Positions 8,680 through 17,005 of a stretch of 64,000 nucleotides of DNA are shown here, in pieces. This DNA comes from an uncultured Acetobacteraceae bacterium (lineage in GTDB: Bacteria; Pseudomonadota; Alphaproteobacteria; Acetobacterales; Acetobacteraceae), in contig CAITUP010000091.1 in the NCBI GenBank assembly GCA_903895595.1, positions 62,001-126,000 on the forward strand. The letters run 5' to 3'. Position 1 is the stretch's first letter; each line of letters opens with the position of its first letter. Below the pieces are notes generated by a model, which had not been told where the DNA came from, did not search any database, and saw nothing but the letters and a program-made list of their open reading frames with translations. Made by a program: the position numbers and the translations under genes.

Positions 8680-8752
8680 GTTCGTCCCGCCGCCGCTTGC
8701 GCCAAGCCGGCGGATCGGTCATCAACCCGGCCCCAACCCCCGAGAACCGACC

Positions 8753-9751
8753 ATGCAGCGCATCTTCTCCGGCATTCAGCCGTCCGGCATTCCGACCCTT
8801 GGCAACTACCTCGGTGCGATCCGCAACTGGGTGAAGCTCCAGGACGATCACGAATGCCTGTGGTGCGTCGTCGACCTGCATGCCATCACCGTGTTCCAGA
8901 ACCCCGCCGAACTGACGCAGCAGAGCCGGGAAATGGCCGCCGTGCTGCTCGCCTGCGGCGTCGATCCGGTGAAGCACACGCTGTTCCTGCAATCCAACGT
9001 CCGCGCCCACGCGCAACTCGCCTGGATTTTCAACTGCGTCGCGCGCCTGGGTTGGCTCAATCGCATGACCCAGTTCAAGGACAAGGCCGGCAAGGACCGG
9101 GAAGCCGCGTCGGTCGGCCTTTACGCCTATCCCAACCTGATGGCCGCCGACATCCACGCCTACCATGCCACGCGCGTCCCGGTGGGCGACGACCAGCGCC
9201 AGCATCTGGAGCTGGCGAACGACATCGCCCAGAAATTCAACCACGATTACGGGGTGGAGTTCTTCAAGAACATCGAACCCGTCATCATGGGCCCCGCCGC
9301 GCGCGTCATGAGCCTGCGGGACGGCACGAAGAAGATGTCCAAGTCCGACCCGTCGGACCAAAGCCGCATCAACATGAACGACGACGCGGACGCTATCGCA
9401 CTGAAGATCCGTCGCGCGAAGACCGACCCGGAGCCGTTGCCCTCGGAGGCGGCGGGGCTGGCCGAACGGCCAGAAGCCCGCAATCTGGTGGGCATCTACG
9501 CGGCGCTGACCGACACCGACCACGCGGGCGTGCTGGCCGAACATGGCGGCAAGGGCTTCGGCCCGTTCAAGCAGGCTCTGGCCGATCTGGTGGTTGAGAA
9601 ATTGTCGCCCATCGCGGCGGAAACCCGCCGCCTGTTGGCCGATCCCGCCGGGGTGGATGCGATCCTGCGCGACGGCGCCCAGCGCGCGTCGGCCATCGCC
9701 GATCCGATCGTGGCGGAGGCGGAGCGGCTGGTGGGGTTCCTGAGGGCCTGA
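8753..9751 (+). CDS. trpS: Tryptophanyl-tRNA synthetase
   Basis: Class I aminoacyl-tRNA synthetase charging tRNA-Trp. 332 residues, normal length. N-terminal '[18 protein letters not shown]' holds the HIGH-equivalent 'TLGN'; '[15 protein letters not shown]' holds KMSKS; '[17 protein letters not shown]' is the typical tRNA-synthetase segment. It starts 73 bp after the MITE-like element, so that insertion lies in its promoter region. It converges with the LpoA-like gene, with 4 bp between the two stops. Confidence 0.97.
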   Translation: MQRIFSGIQPSGIPTLGNYLGAIRNWVKLQDDHECLWCVVDLHAITVFQNPAELTQQSREMAAVLLACGVDPVKHTLFLQSNVRAHAQLAWIFNCVARLGWLNRMTQFKDKAGKDREAASVGLYAYPNLMAADIHAYHATRVPVGDDQRQHLELANDIAQKFNHDYGVEFFKNIEPVIMGPAARVMSLRDGTKKMSKSDPSDQSRINMNDDADAIALKIRRAKTDPEPLPSEAAGLAERPEARNLVGIYAALTDTDHAGVLAEHGGKGFGPFKQALADLVVEKLSPIAAETRRLLADPAGVDAILRDGAQRASAIADPIVAEAERLVGFLRA

Positions 9752-9755
9752 GCCA

Positions 9756-11006
9756 TCAGCTCCCCGGCCCCGGCGCCGGTTCCACCATCGTCGCGCCCCC
9801 GCGCTCGATCCGGAACACCGACAACCCGCGCCGCACTTCGCCATCCGGCAACAGTGTGAACCAGCCATCCACGCCGGTGAACCCGCCTGGTCGCGTCAGT
9901 GCGCCGATGGAAAATCCCCCCTGTCCGGCCAGAAGCCGAGCAACCGAAGCCGCATCGAAGGCCAGATCGGCGATGGGGGAGGGGCGCCCGCCGAACTTCG
10001 CCGCGTAATCCTGCTCCAGCGCCGAGCGCCCGGCGGGATCCGGTGCGGCGTACCAGGCGCCTTGCATGTTGCCCGAACCGCTGCCGGGGTTGGCCCATTG
10101 CAACGGCCCGATCACCTGCACCGCACCGTGATCGACGTCGTAGTACGGCAGCACCGTGGCGATTTCGGCCAGCGCCTCCCCCCCGTCGGCCAGCAGCAGT
10201 GTATCGAACGGCGGCGGCGGGATTGGCGACCTCGCCAGTTCCTGCGCGCGTTTCCGCCCCTCCGGCGTGTTGGTGGCACGGGCGGCCTTGATCTGCGCAT
10301 CGATCGGCCCGCGGCGGGAGCCATAGCCGGACAGATCCCGCGCCGCGCTGTTGATGGCACCCATGCCGGCGGCGTGCAGGCGTATCTCGGGTGCCGGCAG
10401 GCCCAAGGTGGACGCCGCCAGCACCAGCGCGTCGCTCATGGCATGGCCGAGGTCGTTGTCGGGCAGCAGCGCCGCCGCGCGGCCCTTGCTCTGTGCCTGC
10501 GCCGCGAGCATCAGCCGCCGCACTTGTTGCCCCGGCGTGATGCCCAGCGGCCAGACTCCCGGCTGCGCCTGTGCGGATGCGTTGGTGAACGCCAACACCG
10601 CCACCCCGGCTTCCCGCGCCACGGGCGCGACGGCGGCGGTTTCGGCGGAGGTCAGAGGGCCGAGGATCAGCCCGGTGCCGGCCGCGATAGCCTCCCGCGC
10701 GGCGGCGGCGGCCCCTTCCGGGGTGCCGGCGGTGTCGCGGGCGTCCAGCGTCGGAGTCGCACCCTCGGGTAATGCCAGTTGCGCGGCGTGCAGCAGGGCT
10801 TGGCCGAGTTCCGCGTAGCCGCCGGTAAGCGGGACCAGGATGGTCACCTTGTTGGCCCCGCGAGCCGGTGGAACGTCGGCGGGACGGAACGGCTGGGGTG
10901 CTGCGACAGGTGGCTGGTAGCCGACGCGCGGCCCGTCGCTATAAGGTTCCCCACAGCCGGCCAAAGCCGCCGTGGCGAGCAGGAGCACGAATGCCCGACG
11001 AAGCAT
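9756..11006 (-). CDS. LpoA/LppC-like lipoprotein with periplasmic-binding fold
   Basis: 416 residues from ATG 11006. A signal peptide with lipobox 'LAGC' (cysteine near residue 17) indicates an outer- or inner-membrane lipoprotein. After a proline-rich linker comes a type I periplasmic-binding fold: 'VTILVPLTGGYAELGQALLH', 'GTGLILGPLTSAETAA', 'VLAFTNASA'. This matches the penicillin-binding protein activator (LpoA/YraM) family, which lies next to rsmI in many proteobacteria. Its 5' end overlaps the first codons of the divergent rsmI by 16 bp if rsmI starts at 10991. Whether it activates a PBP in this organism is inference. Confidence 0.8.
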   Translation of the reverse strand: MLRRAFVLLLATAALAGCGEPYSDGPRVGYQPPVAAPQPFRPADVPPARGANKVTILVPLTGGYAELGQALLHAAQLALPEGATPTLDARDTAGTPEGAAAAAREAIAAGTGLILGPLTSAETAAVAPVAREAGVAVLAFTNASAQAQPGVWPLGITPGQQVRRLMLAAQAQSKGRAAALLPDNDLGHAMSDALVLAASTLGLPAPEIRLHAAGMGAINSAARDLSGYGSRRGPIDAQIKAARATNTPEGRKRAQELARSPIPPPPFDTLLLADGGEALAEIATVLPYYDVDHGAVQVIGPLQWANPGSGSGNMQGAWYAAPDPAGRSALEQDYAAKFGGRPSPIADLAFDAASVARLLAGQGGFSIGALTRPGGFTGVDGWFTLLPDGEVRRGLSVFRIERGGATMVEPAPGPGS

Positions 11007-11893
11007 ATGCCGACCCTCCGGAAGACGGGCTGCCCGAACCGGGAGCGCCGCTGGCCGGTCTTGTGCTGGTTTCCACGCCCATCGGCAACCTCGGCGACAT
11101 ATCCCCGCGTGCCAGGCAGGCGCTGGCTGACGCAGATTTGATCCTCTGCGAGGACACACGCCACTCCGCTCGGCTGTTATCGGCCATCGGCGTGGGCGTG
11201 CGGACGGAGCCGCTGCACGAATATAACGAGGATGCGCGTATCGCCCCGGTGCTGGGCATGCTGCGGGCGGGCCGGCGAATCGCGCTGATTTCCGACGCCG
11301 GCACACCCTTGGTGTCCGACCCCGGCTACCGCTTGGTGCGCGCCGCCGTGGCCGAGGGCCTGAAGGTCACCGCCGTCCCCGGCCCCAACGCGGCGGTGAT
11401 GGCGCTGACTTTGTCCGGCCTGCCGCCGCAGCCGTTCCTGTTCCTGGGCTTTCCGCCGCCCCGCTCCGCCGCCCGCCGCGCCGCGTTCGGGACGTTGCGG
11501 GCGGCGGAACGCGCGGGGTTGAGCGCGACCCTGATCTGGCACGAAGCGCCGCACCGGCTGGCGGAGACGCTGGAAGACATGGCGTTCTCCTTCGGGCCGA
11601 GGGCGGCGGCGGTCGCGCGGGAACTGACCAAGCATTTCGAGGAAGTCCGGCGCGGGACGCTGACCGATCTGGCGGCGTTCTACGCCTCGTCCCAGGCGCG
11701 CGGGGAGATCACCGTGCTCGTCGGCCCGCCCGAGGAAGACGACCAGGAGGACCTGGACGGCGCGCTGACCCGCGCGCTGGCGACTCACAGCGTGAAGGAC
11801 GCGGCGGCGCTGGTGTCGGCCGCGACCGGGCTGCCGCGCAAAATTGTGTATGCGCGGGCCCTGGCGATGGGGCGGCCGGACGACTCCGCCTAG
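10991..11893 (+). CDS. rsmI: 16S rRNA (cytidine(1402)-2'-O)-methyltransferase RsmI
   Basis: Methylates the ribose of C1402 in 16S rRNA. The core begins 'LVLVSTPIGNLGDISPRA' and carries 'LCEDTRHSARLL', 'ALISDAGTPLVSDPG' and 'AVPGPNAAVMAL', all RsmI signatures. With ATG 10991 it has 300 residues; GTG 11063 would give a start closer to most homologues and would remove the 16-bp head-on overlap with the lipoprotein gene, so the start is unresolved. Its end overlaps the convergent amidase gene by 4 bp. Confidence 0.92.
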   Translation: MPDEAYADPPEDGLPEPGAPLAGLVLVSTPIGNLGDISPRARQALADADLILCEDTRHSARLLSAIGVGVRTEPLHEYNEDARIAPVLGMLRAGRRIALISDAGTPLVSDPGYRLVRAAVAEGLKVTAVPGPNAAVMALTLSGLPPQPFLFLGFPPPRSAARRAAFGTLRAAERAGLSATLIWHEAPHRLAETLEDMAFSFGPRAAAVARELTKHFEEVRRGTLTDLAAFYASSQARGEITVLVGPPEEDDQEDLDGALTRALATHSVKDAAALVSAATGLPRKIVYARALAMGRPDDSA

Positions 11894-13383
11894 TCGAACC
11901 CAAGGAAACCGGGCATCGCGCTGATCGGCCCCGCAGCCTGCAACGCGGCGATGTCCGGGATGGGGCGAGCGGTCGCGGAGCTGCCGGCCAGCATCGCCTC
12001 CAATTCCGCCGCGACCGACAGCACCAAAGCGTCGCCGCCGCGCGGACCGACGATTTGCAGGCCAAACGGCATCCCGTTGGCGTCGCGTCCGACCGGCAAC
12101 GAAATCGCGGGATGGCCGACGATCGTGACGGCGTAGGCCATGGCGAGCCAGTGGAAATACGTGCGCGTCGCCACACCGTCGATTTCCGCCGGATAAAGTT
12201 CCCGCCAAGAACGCGGGCTGATGGTGATCGACGGCGTGACGATCACATCGTAGCGTTGGAAGAACTGCTGCCAGCGACGATAGATCGTGGTCTGTTCCGT
12301 CATCGCCCGCGCCGCGTCCTCGGCGGTGTAGCGCAGGCCTTCCTCGACATTCGCCCGCACGTTGGGACCGACGTCGTTGGGGCGTTTGCGGGTTTTGTCC
12401 AGATGGGCGGACAGGAAGATCACCGCGCGCAGAACTTCGAATACCTCGTCTGTTCCGGAACAATCCGGGGTCGTGTCGTCGGCACGCAGAAACGCATTGC
12501 GGAACGTCGCGGTCTTTTCCGCGAAGGCCGAAGCAACGATGCGTTCGGTCGGCGCGAACCCGAAATCGGGGGTGAAGGCGGCGCGCAGACGCGACAGATC
12601 GACGCGGGCGGGCGGGTAGAAATCGCCGGGGCGTTGGACCGCGCGGCCGTGGATCGTGGTGGCCAAAGGATCGCGGCCGTCGTCGCTGGCGATGGAGCCA
12701 AGCAGCAGGGCCGTGTCGCCGACGGTGCGCGCCATCGGCCCCAGCACCGGCAGCGGCGTCCAGCCGATGCCGCGCTTGTCGGAGGGCACCAGCCCCGGCG
12801 TCGGCCGGAAGCCGACAATGCCGCAGAACGCCGCAGGGTTGCGGAGCGATCCCCCGGTGTCGGAGCCAGTGCACAGCGGCACCATCCCGGTCGCCAGCGC
12901 GACGGCGGACCCGCCGGAGGAACCTGCGCAGCTCAGCGACGGATCGAACGGATTACCGGTGGCGCCGTAGACGGCGTTGCGGGTGTTGGCGCCCGCGCCG
13001 AACTCCGGCGTGTTGGTCTTGCCCACGACGATGGCTCCGGCTTTGCGGGCGTCGGCGACGATGCGTTCGTCCTCGGCGGGGATGTAGTCGCGGAAGATCG
13101 GACTGCCGTGGGTGGTGACCAGGCCGCCGGTTTCCTCCAGGTCCTTGATCCCGATGGGCAGGCCGTGCAGCGGGCCGAGCGGATCGCCGCGCAGGACGGC
13201 CTGATCGGCGAGGCGGGCGGTGGCGCGGGCACGGTCGAAGTCCCGCGCGACCATCGCGTTGACGGCGTGGTCCACGGATTCGATGCGGCCGATGCAGCTT
13301 TCCAGCAGCTCCGACGGCGCGAGCTGCTTCGTGCCGATCAGGCGGCGAGCTTCGACGGCGGTCAGGTCGCAGGGTTCGGTCAT
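11890..13383 (-). CDS. Amidase (amidase-signature family)
   Basis: 497-residue hydrolase of the amidase-signature family, acting on an unknown amide. The Ser-cisSer-Lys triad is visible: Lys in 'GLPIGIKDLEE' (near residue 84), cis-Ser in 'CAGSSGGSAVALA' and nucleophilic Ser in 'GSDTGGSLRNPAAFCG'. Missing motifs for GatA context (no gatB/gatC nearby) argue against the Glu-tRNA amidotransferase subunit. It lies downstream of a gamma-glutamyltransferase gene on the same strand, with a REP palindrome between them, so a role in nitrogen scavenging is possible but unproven. Confidence 0.88.
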   Translation of the reverse strand: MTEPCDLTAVEARRLIGTKQLAPSELLESCIGRIESVDHAVNAMVARDFDRARATARLADQAVLRGDPLGPLHGLPIGIKDLEETGGLVTTHGSPIFRDYIPAEDERIVADARKAGAIVVGKTNTPEFGAGANTRNAVYGATGNPFDPSLSCAGSSGGSAVALATGMVPLCTGSDTGGSLRNPAAFCGIVGFRPTPGLVPSDKRGIGWTPLPVLGPMARTVGDTALLLGSIASDDGRDPLATTIHGRAVQRPGDFYPPARVDLSRLRAAFTPDFGFAPTERIVASAFAEKTATFRNAFLRADDTTPDCSGTDEVFEVLRAVIFLSAHLDKTRKRPNDVGPNVRANVEEGLRYTAEDAARAMTEQTTIYRRWQQFFQRYDVIVTPSITISPRSWRELYPAEIDGVATRTYFHWLAMAYAVTIVGHPAISLPVGRDANGMPFGLQIVGPRGGDALVLSVAAELEAMLAGSSATARPIPDIAALQAAGPISAMPGFLGFD

Positions 13384-13392
13384 TTTACACCC

Positions 13393-13468
13393 CCGTCATG
13401 GTCGGGCTTGATCCGACCATCTCAGGCCAATGGGAAGAAGGTGGTCGGGTCAGGCCCGACCATGACGG
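13393..13468. repeat. REP palindrome (second class) between ggt and amidase genes
   Basis: Arms 13393-13419 and 13442-13468 (27 bp each; left arm starts CCGTCATGGTCGGGCTTGAT) are inverse to each other with one or two mismatches around a 22-base loop. The same core recurs at 8528, 30775, 32733, 36437 and 62078. It sits on the transcript that would connect the gamma-glutamyltransferase and amidase genes. Confidence 0.85.
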
Positions 13469-13477
13469 CGATGGGCC

Positions 13478-15073
13478 TCAGTACCCCAGCGCCAGACCGT
13501 CCTTGCGCGGCTCCGACCCCGCCACCAGGCACCCACGGGCACGGTCGATGTAGATCGCCTGACCGCCGCCATGCGGGCGTTCGTTGATTTCCAGCGTGTG
13601 GCCCATCTTGGTCAGCCCCGCAACGACCTCGGGCGAGATGCCGCGTTCGATCTCGACCTTGCCGCCGTAGGGGAACAGGCGCGGCAGATCGATCGACTCT
13701 TGAATGTCCAACCCGTATTTCAGGAAATTGTTCAGCACCCAGGCATGGCCCATCGGCTGGTAGTGCCCGCCCATGACGCCGTAGGGCATCGCGGCTTGCC
13801 CGTCCTTCATCACCATGCCGGGGATAATGGTGTGCATCGGGCGCTTGCCGCCGGCGATGCAGTTCGGGTGGCCGCGCTCCACGCGGAAGCCGAAGCCGCG
13901 GTTTTGCAGCATCACGCCCGACCCCTCGGCCAGAATGCCGGAGCCGAAGCTCTGGAACAGCGAATTGATGAAGCTGCACGCGTTGCCGTCCTTGTCGACC
14001 ACGCACAAGTAAACCGTGTCGCGGTGCGGCGGCTGCAACGCCTCCCCAGCGGCGGGCAGGTCCTTGATTGCATGGGTATCGCTGATGGAATCGCGCAGCG
14101 AGGCCAGATACTCGCGGCTAAGCAGCTTCTTCACCGGCACGTCCTCGAACCCCGGATCGGCGAGGAACGCGTCGCGGTCGCGGTACGCCAAACGCGCAGC
14201 CTCGATGGCGCGATGGGCGCGCTTCAGGCCGGCGGGGCCGTCGTCGGCGGACATGCCCTCCAGAATGCCGAGGATCATCAACGTCAAAATGCCCTGGCCG
14301 TTGGGCGGGCATTGGAACACCTCATGACCGTTCCAGGCGAGCGAAATAGGATCGACGAATTCCGCACCTTTCAGGCCTTTGGCGAAGTCTTCTTCCGTGT
14401 GCAGACCGCCGCGGGCACGCAACGTGGCGACGATGTCGGCGGCGACGGGGCCTTCGTAGAAGGCTTTGGCACCGTGGCGGGCGATGGCGCGCAGCGTTTC
14501 CGCGAGTTCAGGCTGGCGGAAGATGTCGCCGGGTTTCGGCGTGGTGCCGTTCGGCAGGAAGCGGTGGGTGCCGTTCTTGCGCAACTTGCCTTCCACGCCG
14601 GCCCAGTCCCAGGATACCTTGGAATGGACGGGCCATCCGTCGGCGGCGTAGCGGATCGCGGGCTGTAGCAACTCATCCAGACCCTTGGTGCCAAAGCGGT
14701 TCAGCAGCGTCTCCCACGCCGACACGGCGCCGGGGACGGTGACGGCATGCGCCGAAGTATTCTCGATCCCCCGGATCTGGTGGCTTTCGAACCAGTCGAT
14801 GTTCGCAGCCGCCGGTGCTCGGCCGGACCCGTTCAGCGCGTAGACTTTGCCGGCGCCGGCGGGGGCATAGAGGCAGAAGCAGTCGCCGCCGATGCCGGTC
14901 GATTGCGGCTCGATCACGCACAGGACGGAGACAGCGGCGACGGCGGCGTCCAGCGCGTTGCCGCCGGCCCGCAGCACGTCCACGGCCGCGAGGGTCGCGG
15001 CGGGCATGGATGTGGCGGCCATGCCGTTCATGGCATAGACTGGGCTGCGGCCGGGCAGATGGAAGTCGCGCAT
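13478..15073 (-). CDS. Gamma-glutamyltransferase family protein
   Basis: 531-residue N-terminal-nucleophile hydrolase. Members are autoprocessed before a catalytic threonine; here the candidate is Thr in 'PPHRDTVYLCVVD' (about residue 355), with 'SFGSGILAEGSGVMLQNRG' downstream as in the small subunit. 'GGNALDAAVAAV' and 'STGIGGDCFCLY' are large-subunit signatures. No signal peptide is evident at ATG 15073, so it looks cytoplasmic, like the YwrD-type subgroup rather than the periplasmic glutathione hydrolase. Substrate unknown. Confidence 0.88.
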   Translation of the reverse strand: MRDFHLPGRSPVYAMNGMAATSMPAATLAAVDVLRAGGNALDAAVAAVSVLCVIEPQSTGIGGDCFCLYAPAGAGKVYALNGSGRAPAAANIDWFESHQIRGIENTSAHAVTVPGAVSAWETLLNRFGTKGLDELLQPAIRYAADGWPVHSKVSWDWAGVEGKLRKNGTHRFLPNGTTPKPGDIFRQPELAETLRAIARHGAKAFYEGPVAADIVATLRARGGLHTEEDFAKGLKGAEFVDPISLAWNGHEVFQCPPNGQGILTLMILGILEGMSADDGPAGLKRAHRAIEAARLAYRDRDAFLADPGFEDVPVKKLLSREYLASLRDSISDTHAIKDLPAAGEALQPPHRDTVYLCVVDKDGNACSFINSLFQSFGSGILAEGSGVMLQNRGFGFRVERGHPNCIAGGKRPMHTIIPGMVMKDGQAAMPYGVMGGHYQPMGHAWVLNNFLKYGLDIQESIDLPRLFPYGGKVEIERGISPEVVAGLTKMGHTLEINERPHGGGQAIYIDRARGCLVAGSEPRKDGLALGY

Positions 15074-15160
15074 GGATGGTCCCTAACTGGTTGGGCGTTG
15101 ATTCCGCCCACACTGGCGCGCGACAGGCCGGTTTGCAATCGGGCTTAACAGGAGGCAGCG

Positions 15161-15502
15161 ATGGCCGAGCAGATCGAGTATGCGGATTTCGAGCAGGTGG
15201 ATATCCGCGTGGGCACCGTGATCGACGCCGAGGCCTTCCCGCAGGCCCGCAAGCCGGCGATCAAGCTGACGATCGATTTCGGGGCGGAAATCGGGGTGAA
15301 GAAGTCCTCGGCCCAGCTGACGGTGCATTATCACCCCGACCAGCTGATCGGCCGGCAGGTCTGCGCCGTGGTGAATTTCCCGCCCCGACAGATTGGGCCG
15401 TTCATGAGCGAGGTACTGACGTTGGGCATGCCGGATGAGAACGGGGCGGTGGTGCTGATCAAGCCCGACCTGAAAGTGCCTGACGGAGGGAAGCTGTTTT
15501 AA
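15161..15502 (+). CDS. csaA: CsaA-like tRNA-binding domain protein
   Basis: 113-residue protein made of one tRNA-binding OB fold: 'FEQVDIRVGTVIDAEAFPQA' near the start, 'KKSSAQLTVHY', and 'VVNFPPRQIGPFMSEVL'. CsaA proteins bind tRNA and have been proposed as secretion chaperones. ATG 15161 follows a good ribosome site (AGGAGGCAGCG). It is followed after 2 bp by gpt, so the two form an operon. Confidence 0.88.
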   Translation: MAEQIEYADFEQVDIRVGTVIDAEAFPQARKPAIKLTIDFGAEIGVKKSSAQLTVHYHPDQLIGRQVCAVVNFPPRQIGPFMSEVLTLGMPDENGAVVLIKPDLKVPDGGKLF

Positions 15503-15504
15503 CG

Positions 15505-15978
15505 ATGCAACGTTATCTGACGATTGGGTGGGAGCGGCTGCATCTGGACGCGCGCGCTCTGGCGACGGCGCTGATGCCGCGGGGCCCGTTCAAAGGCATC
15601 GTCGCGGTCAGCCGCGGCGGCCTGATCCCGGCCGCCATCGTGGCGCGGGAGCTGGATATTCGGCTGGTGGAGAGCGTCTGCGTGGTGACCTACCAGGAGC
15701 AGGCGATGGGCGAACCGGTCGTGATCAAGGCGCCCGCGGTGGCCGGCGACGGCGAGGGATTCCTGGTCATCGACGATCTGACCGACACCGGCACGACCGC
15801 TCGTGTCGTGCGCGGGCTGCTGCCGAAGGCGCATTTCGCTTGCGTTTACGTGAAGCCGGCGGGGCAGGGGCTGGCGGACAGTTATGTCAGCGCGGTGGAG
15901 CAGGATACGTGGATTTTGTTTCCCTGGGACACGGCGCCGCAGTTTATGCCGCCACTGGTGCGGCAGGAGGGAAATTAG
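15505..15978 (+). CDS. gpt: Xanthine phosphoribosyltransferase
   Basis: Salvages xanthine/guanine to the nucleotide using PRPP. 157 residues, close to the E. coli enzyme. 'GIVAVSRGGLIPAAIVAREL' is the N-terminal purine PRTase signature and 'FLVIDDLTDTGTTAR' the PRPP-binding loop; 'TWILFPWD' is the base-recognition C-terminal segment. It starts 2 bp after csaA and its end overlaps the convergent MqsA-type antitoxin gene by 4 bp. Confidence 0.92.
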   Translation: MQRYLTIGWERLHLDARALATALMPRGPFKGIVAVSRGGLIPAAIVARELDIRLVESVCVVTYQEQAMGEPVVIKAPAVAGDGEGFLVIDDLTDTGTTARVVRGLLPKAHFACVYVKPAGQGLADSYVSAVEQDTWILFPWDTAPQFMPPLVRQEGN

Positions 15979-16559
15979 GCGGCTTTCATCCCAGCACCGT
16001 GACGAACAGCCCACACGATCTCCACCGCGCGGGCTGCCAGTCGTCCGGCATCGGGTGAGCCGGTTGCGATGTCCGCCTGGAGCACCTCCGTGGCCAGGCG
16101 GCGGGCATCTTCGTCGATATCGGCCAATATCGCGGCCGCCGCGGGGTTTTCGATCCCGGCCCCTTGCATCAAATCGCGTGCAACGTCCGGGTTGGTAGAC
16201 AATACCCGGATCAGCGTATCCGCTGCCTTGCTTTGAGGCACCTTCCCACGCTCCCACCGTGTCCAGGTCTTGGGACCGACCGACAACATCGCCTCCAGAT
16301 CGGTCTGCCGGAATGCGTATTTGATCCGGATGTTCCGCAATTCCTCGGGGCTGAGCAGTCCGTCCATCTCACGGATTTTGGCGGCGACCGCGCGTTCATG
16401 GCGGGAGGCCTGCTCGCCGACATAGCTGACGGTACCGCATGACCCGCACACCGTCTGGCTGTCCTGAATCGTCGCGGTTTTCTGGCCGTGGCGGAATTCG
16501 AACGGTGCGACCTGTTCGGTTTGCGTCGCATGACCGCATTCAACGCAGATATCAGACAT
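15975..16559 (-). CDS. MqsA-family antitoxin (zinc finger plus XRE-type HTH)
   Basis: 194 residues. The N-terminus carries two CxxC pairs (C5/C8 and C38/C41) expected to hold zinc; residues about 70-120 form a helix-turn-helix ('RQTDLEAMLSVGPKTWTRWE') of the type that binds operator DNA; the last 70 residues are an extra acidic helical tail absent from the 131-residue E. coli MqsA. It overlaps the toxin gene by 8 bp and follows it, the toxin-first order of mqsRA. It should neutralise the toxin and repress the promoter at 16880-16908. Confidence 0.85.
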   Translation of the reverse strand: MSDICVECGHATQTEQVAPFEFRHGQKTATIQDSQTVCGSCGTVSYVGEQASRHERAVAAKIREMDGLLSPEELRNIRIKYAFRQTDLEAMLSVGPKTWTRWERGKVPQSKAADTLIRVLSTNPDVARDLMQGAGIENPAAAAILADIDEDARRLATEVLQADIATGSPDAGRLAARAVEIVWAVRHGAGMKAA

Positions 16560-16872
16560 AGCGCTCGTCCTTTTTGAACGATGTGACGATCAGGCGTTCG
16601 CCGCTGATAAGCAGTTTGATGAACATCCGAGCCCCACAGACGTCGACCCAATAGGAGTAGTAGTCCGACGTGGTCGCCGGATAGTATTTTTCCGTCGGAC
16701 GGGAACGGAAGCAATGCGCCTCACCCAGCTCGTCGGCGATGATTTCCCGTAGATCATCGGTGTCCAATCCATGTTGCCGCAGTTCGAGGAGTACCGGCTG
16801 GAAAAACTCGCAGGCGCGTTCGTCCGCAGCCAAGCGGCGTACTCTCTCAAGCTCATTTGCGGGCTTAACCAC
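16552..16872 (-). CDS. MqsR-family mRNA interferase toxin
   Basis: 106 residues from GTG 16872. The C-terminal half matches the MqsR/RelE-like fold: 'YYPATTSDYYSYWVDVCG' followed by 'MFIKLLISGERLIVTSFKK', paralleling the E. coli pattern of a Y/D-rich strand, 'WQDVY' and a terminal 'VSFK'. MqsR toxins cut mRNA at GCU/GCA sites; cleavage by this protein is inferred. It overlaps its antitoxin gene by 8 bp. No ribosome site precedes the GTG, and the predicted promoter would start transcription within a base or two of it, so a leaderless message is likely. Confidence 0.78.
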   Translation of the reverse strand: MVKPANELERVRRLAADERACEFFQPVLLELRQHGLDTDDLREIIADELGEAHCFRSRPTEKYYPATTSDYYSYWVDVCGARMFIKLLISGERLIVTSFKKDERYV

Positions 16873-16879
16873 GGAGCAA

Positions 16880-16908
16880 AAGGTAGCATCGTGCTACCTG
16901 AACGTCAA
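16880..16908 (-). promoter_or_regulatory. mqsRA promoter with palindromic operator
   Basis: On the minus strand a -35 box TTGACG (complement of 16903-16908) and -10 box TACCTT (complement of 16880-16885) are separated by exactly 17 bp. Within and across the spacer lies the perfect palindrome AGGTAGCA-TCG-TGCTACCT (16881-16899), which overlaps the -10 box. This is the expected design for autorepression by the antitoxin's HTH domain. Computed by eye; not experimentally supported. Confidence 0.6.
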
Positions 16909-16968
16909 CTGGCATTTCCATGTCGGCCATCTTCTAAACTCCCCTTTAAGTTGTATACCGCATATTTC

Positions 16969-16998
16969 TTGCACGCGCCTGTGAAAATCTGGCACAAT
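16969..16998 (+). promoter_or_regulatory. Candidate promoter for the 161-residue unknown gene
   Basis: TTGCAC (16969-16974) and CACAAT (16993-16998) with an 18-bp spacer. The predicted start of transcription is at or next to ATG 17006, and no Shine-Dalgarno sequence precedes that ATG, so the message may be leaderless. Confidence 0.4.
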
Positions 16999-17005
16999 CC
17001 ATCCC

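Noticed and set aside
8459-8752. Small protein gene between hemY and trpS
   Set aside because: The open frames here run across the MITE and REP and yield only the well-known spurious repeat peptides ('PSWSGLTRPTQA').
11177-12874. 565-codon minus-strand frame across rsmI and the amidase
   Set aside because: Overlaps two well-supported genes in a different frame and matches nothing.
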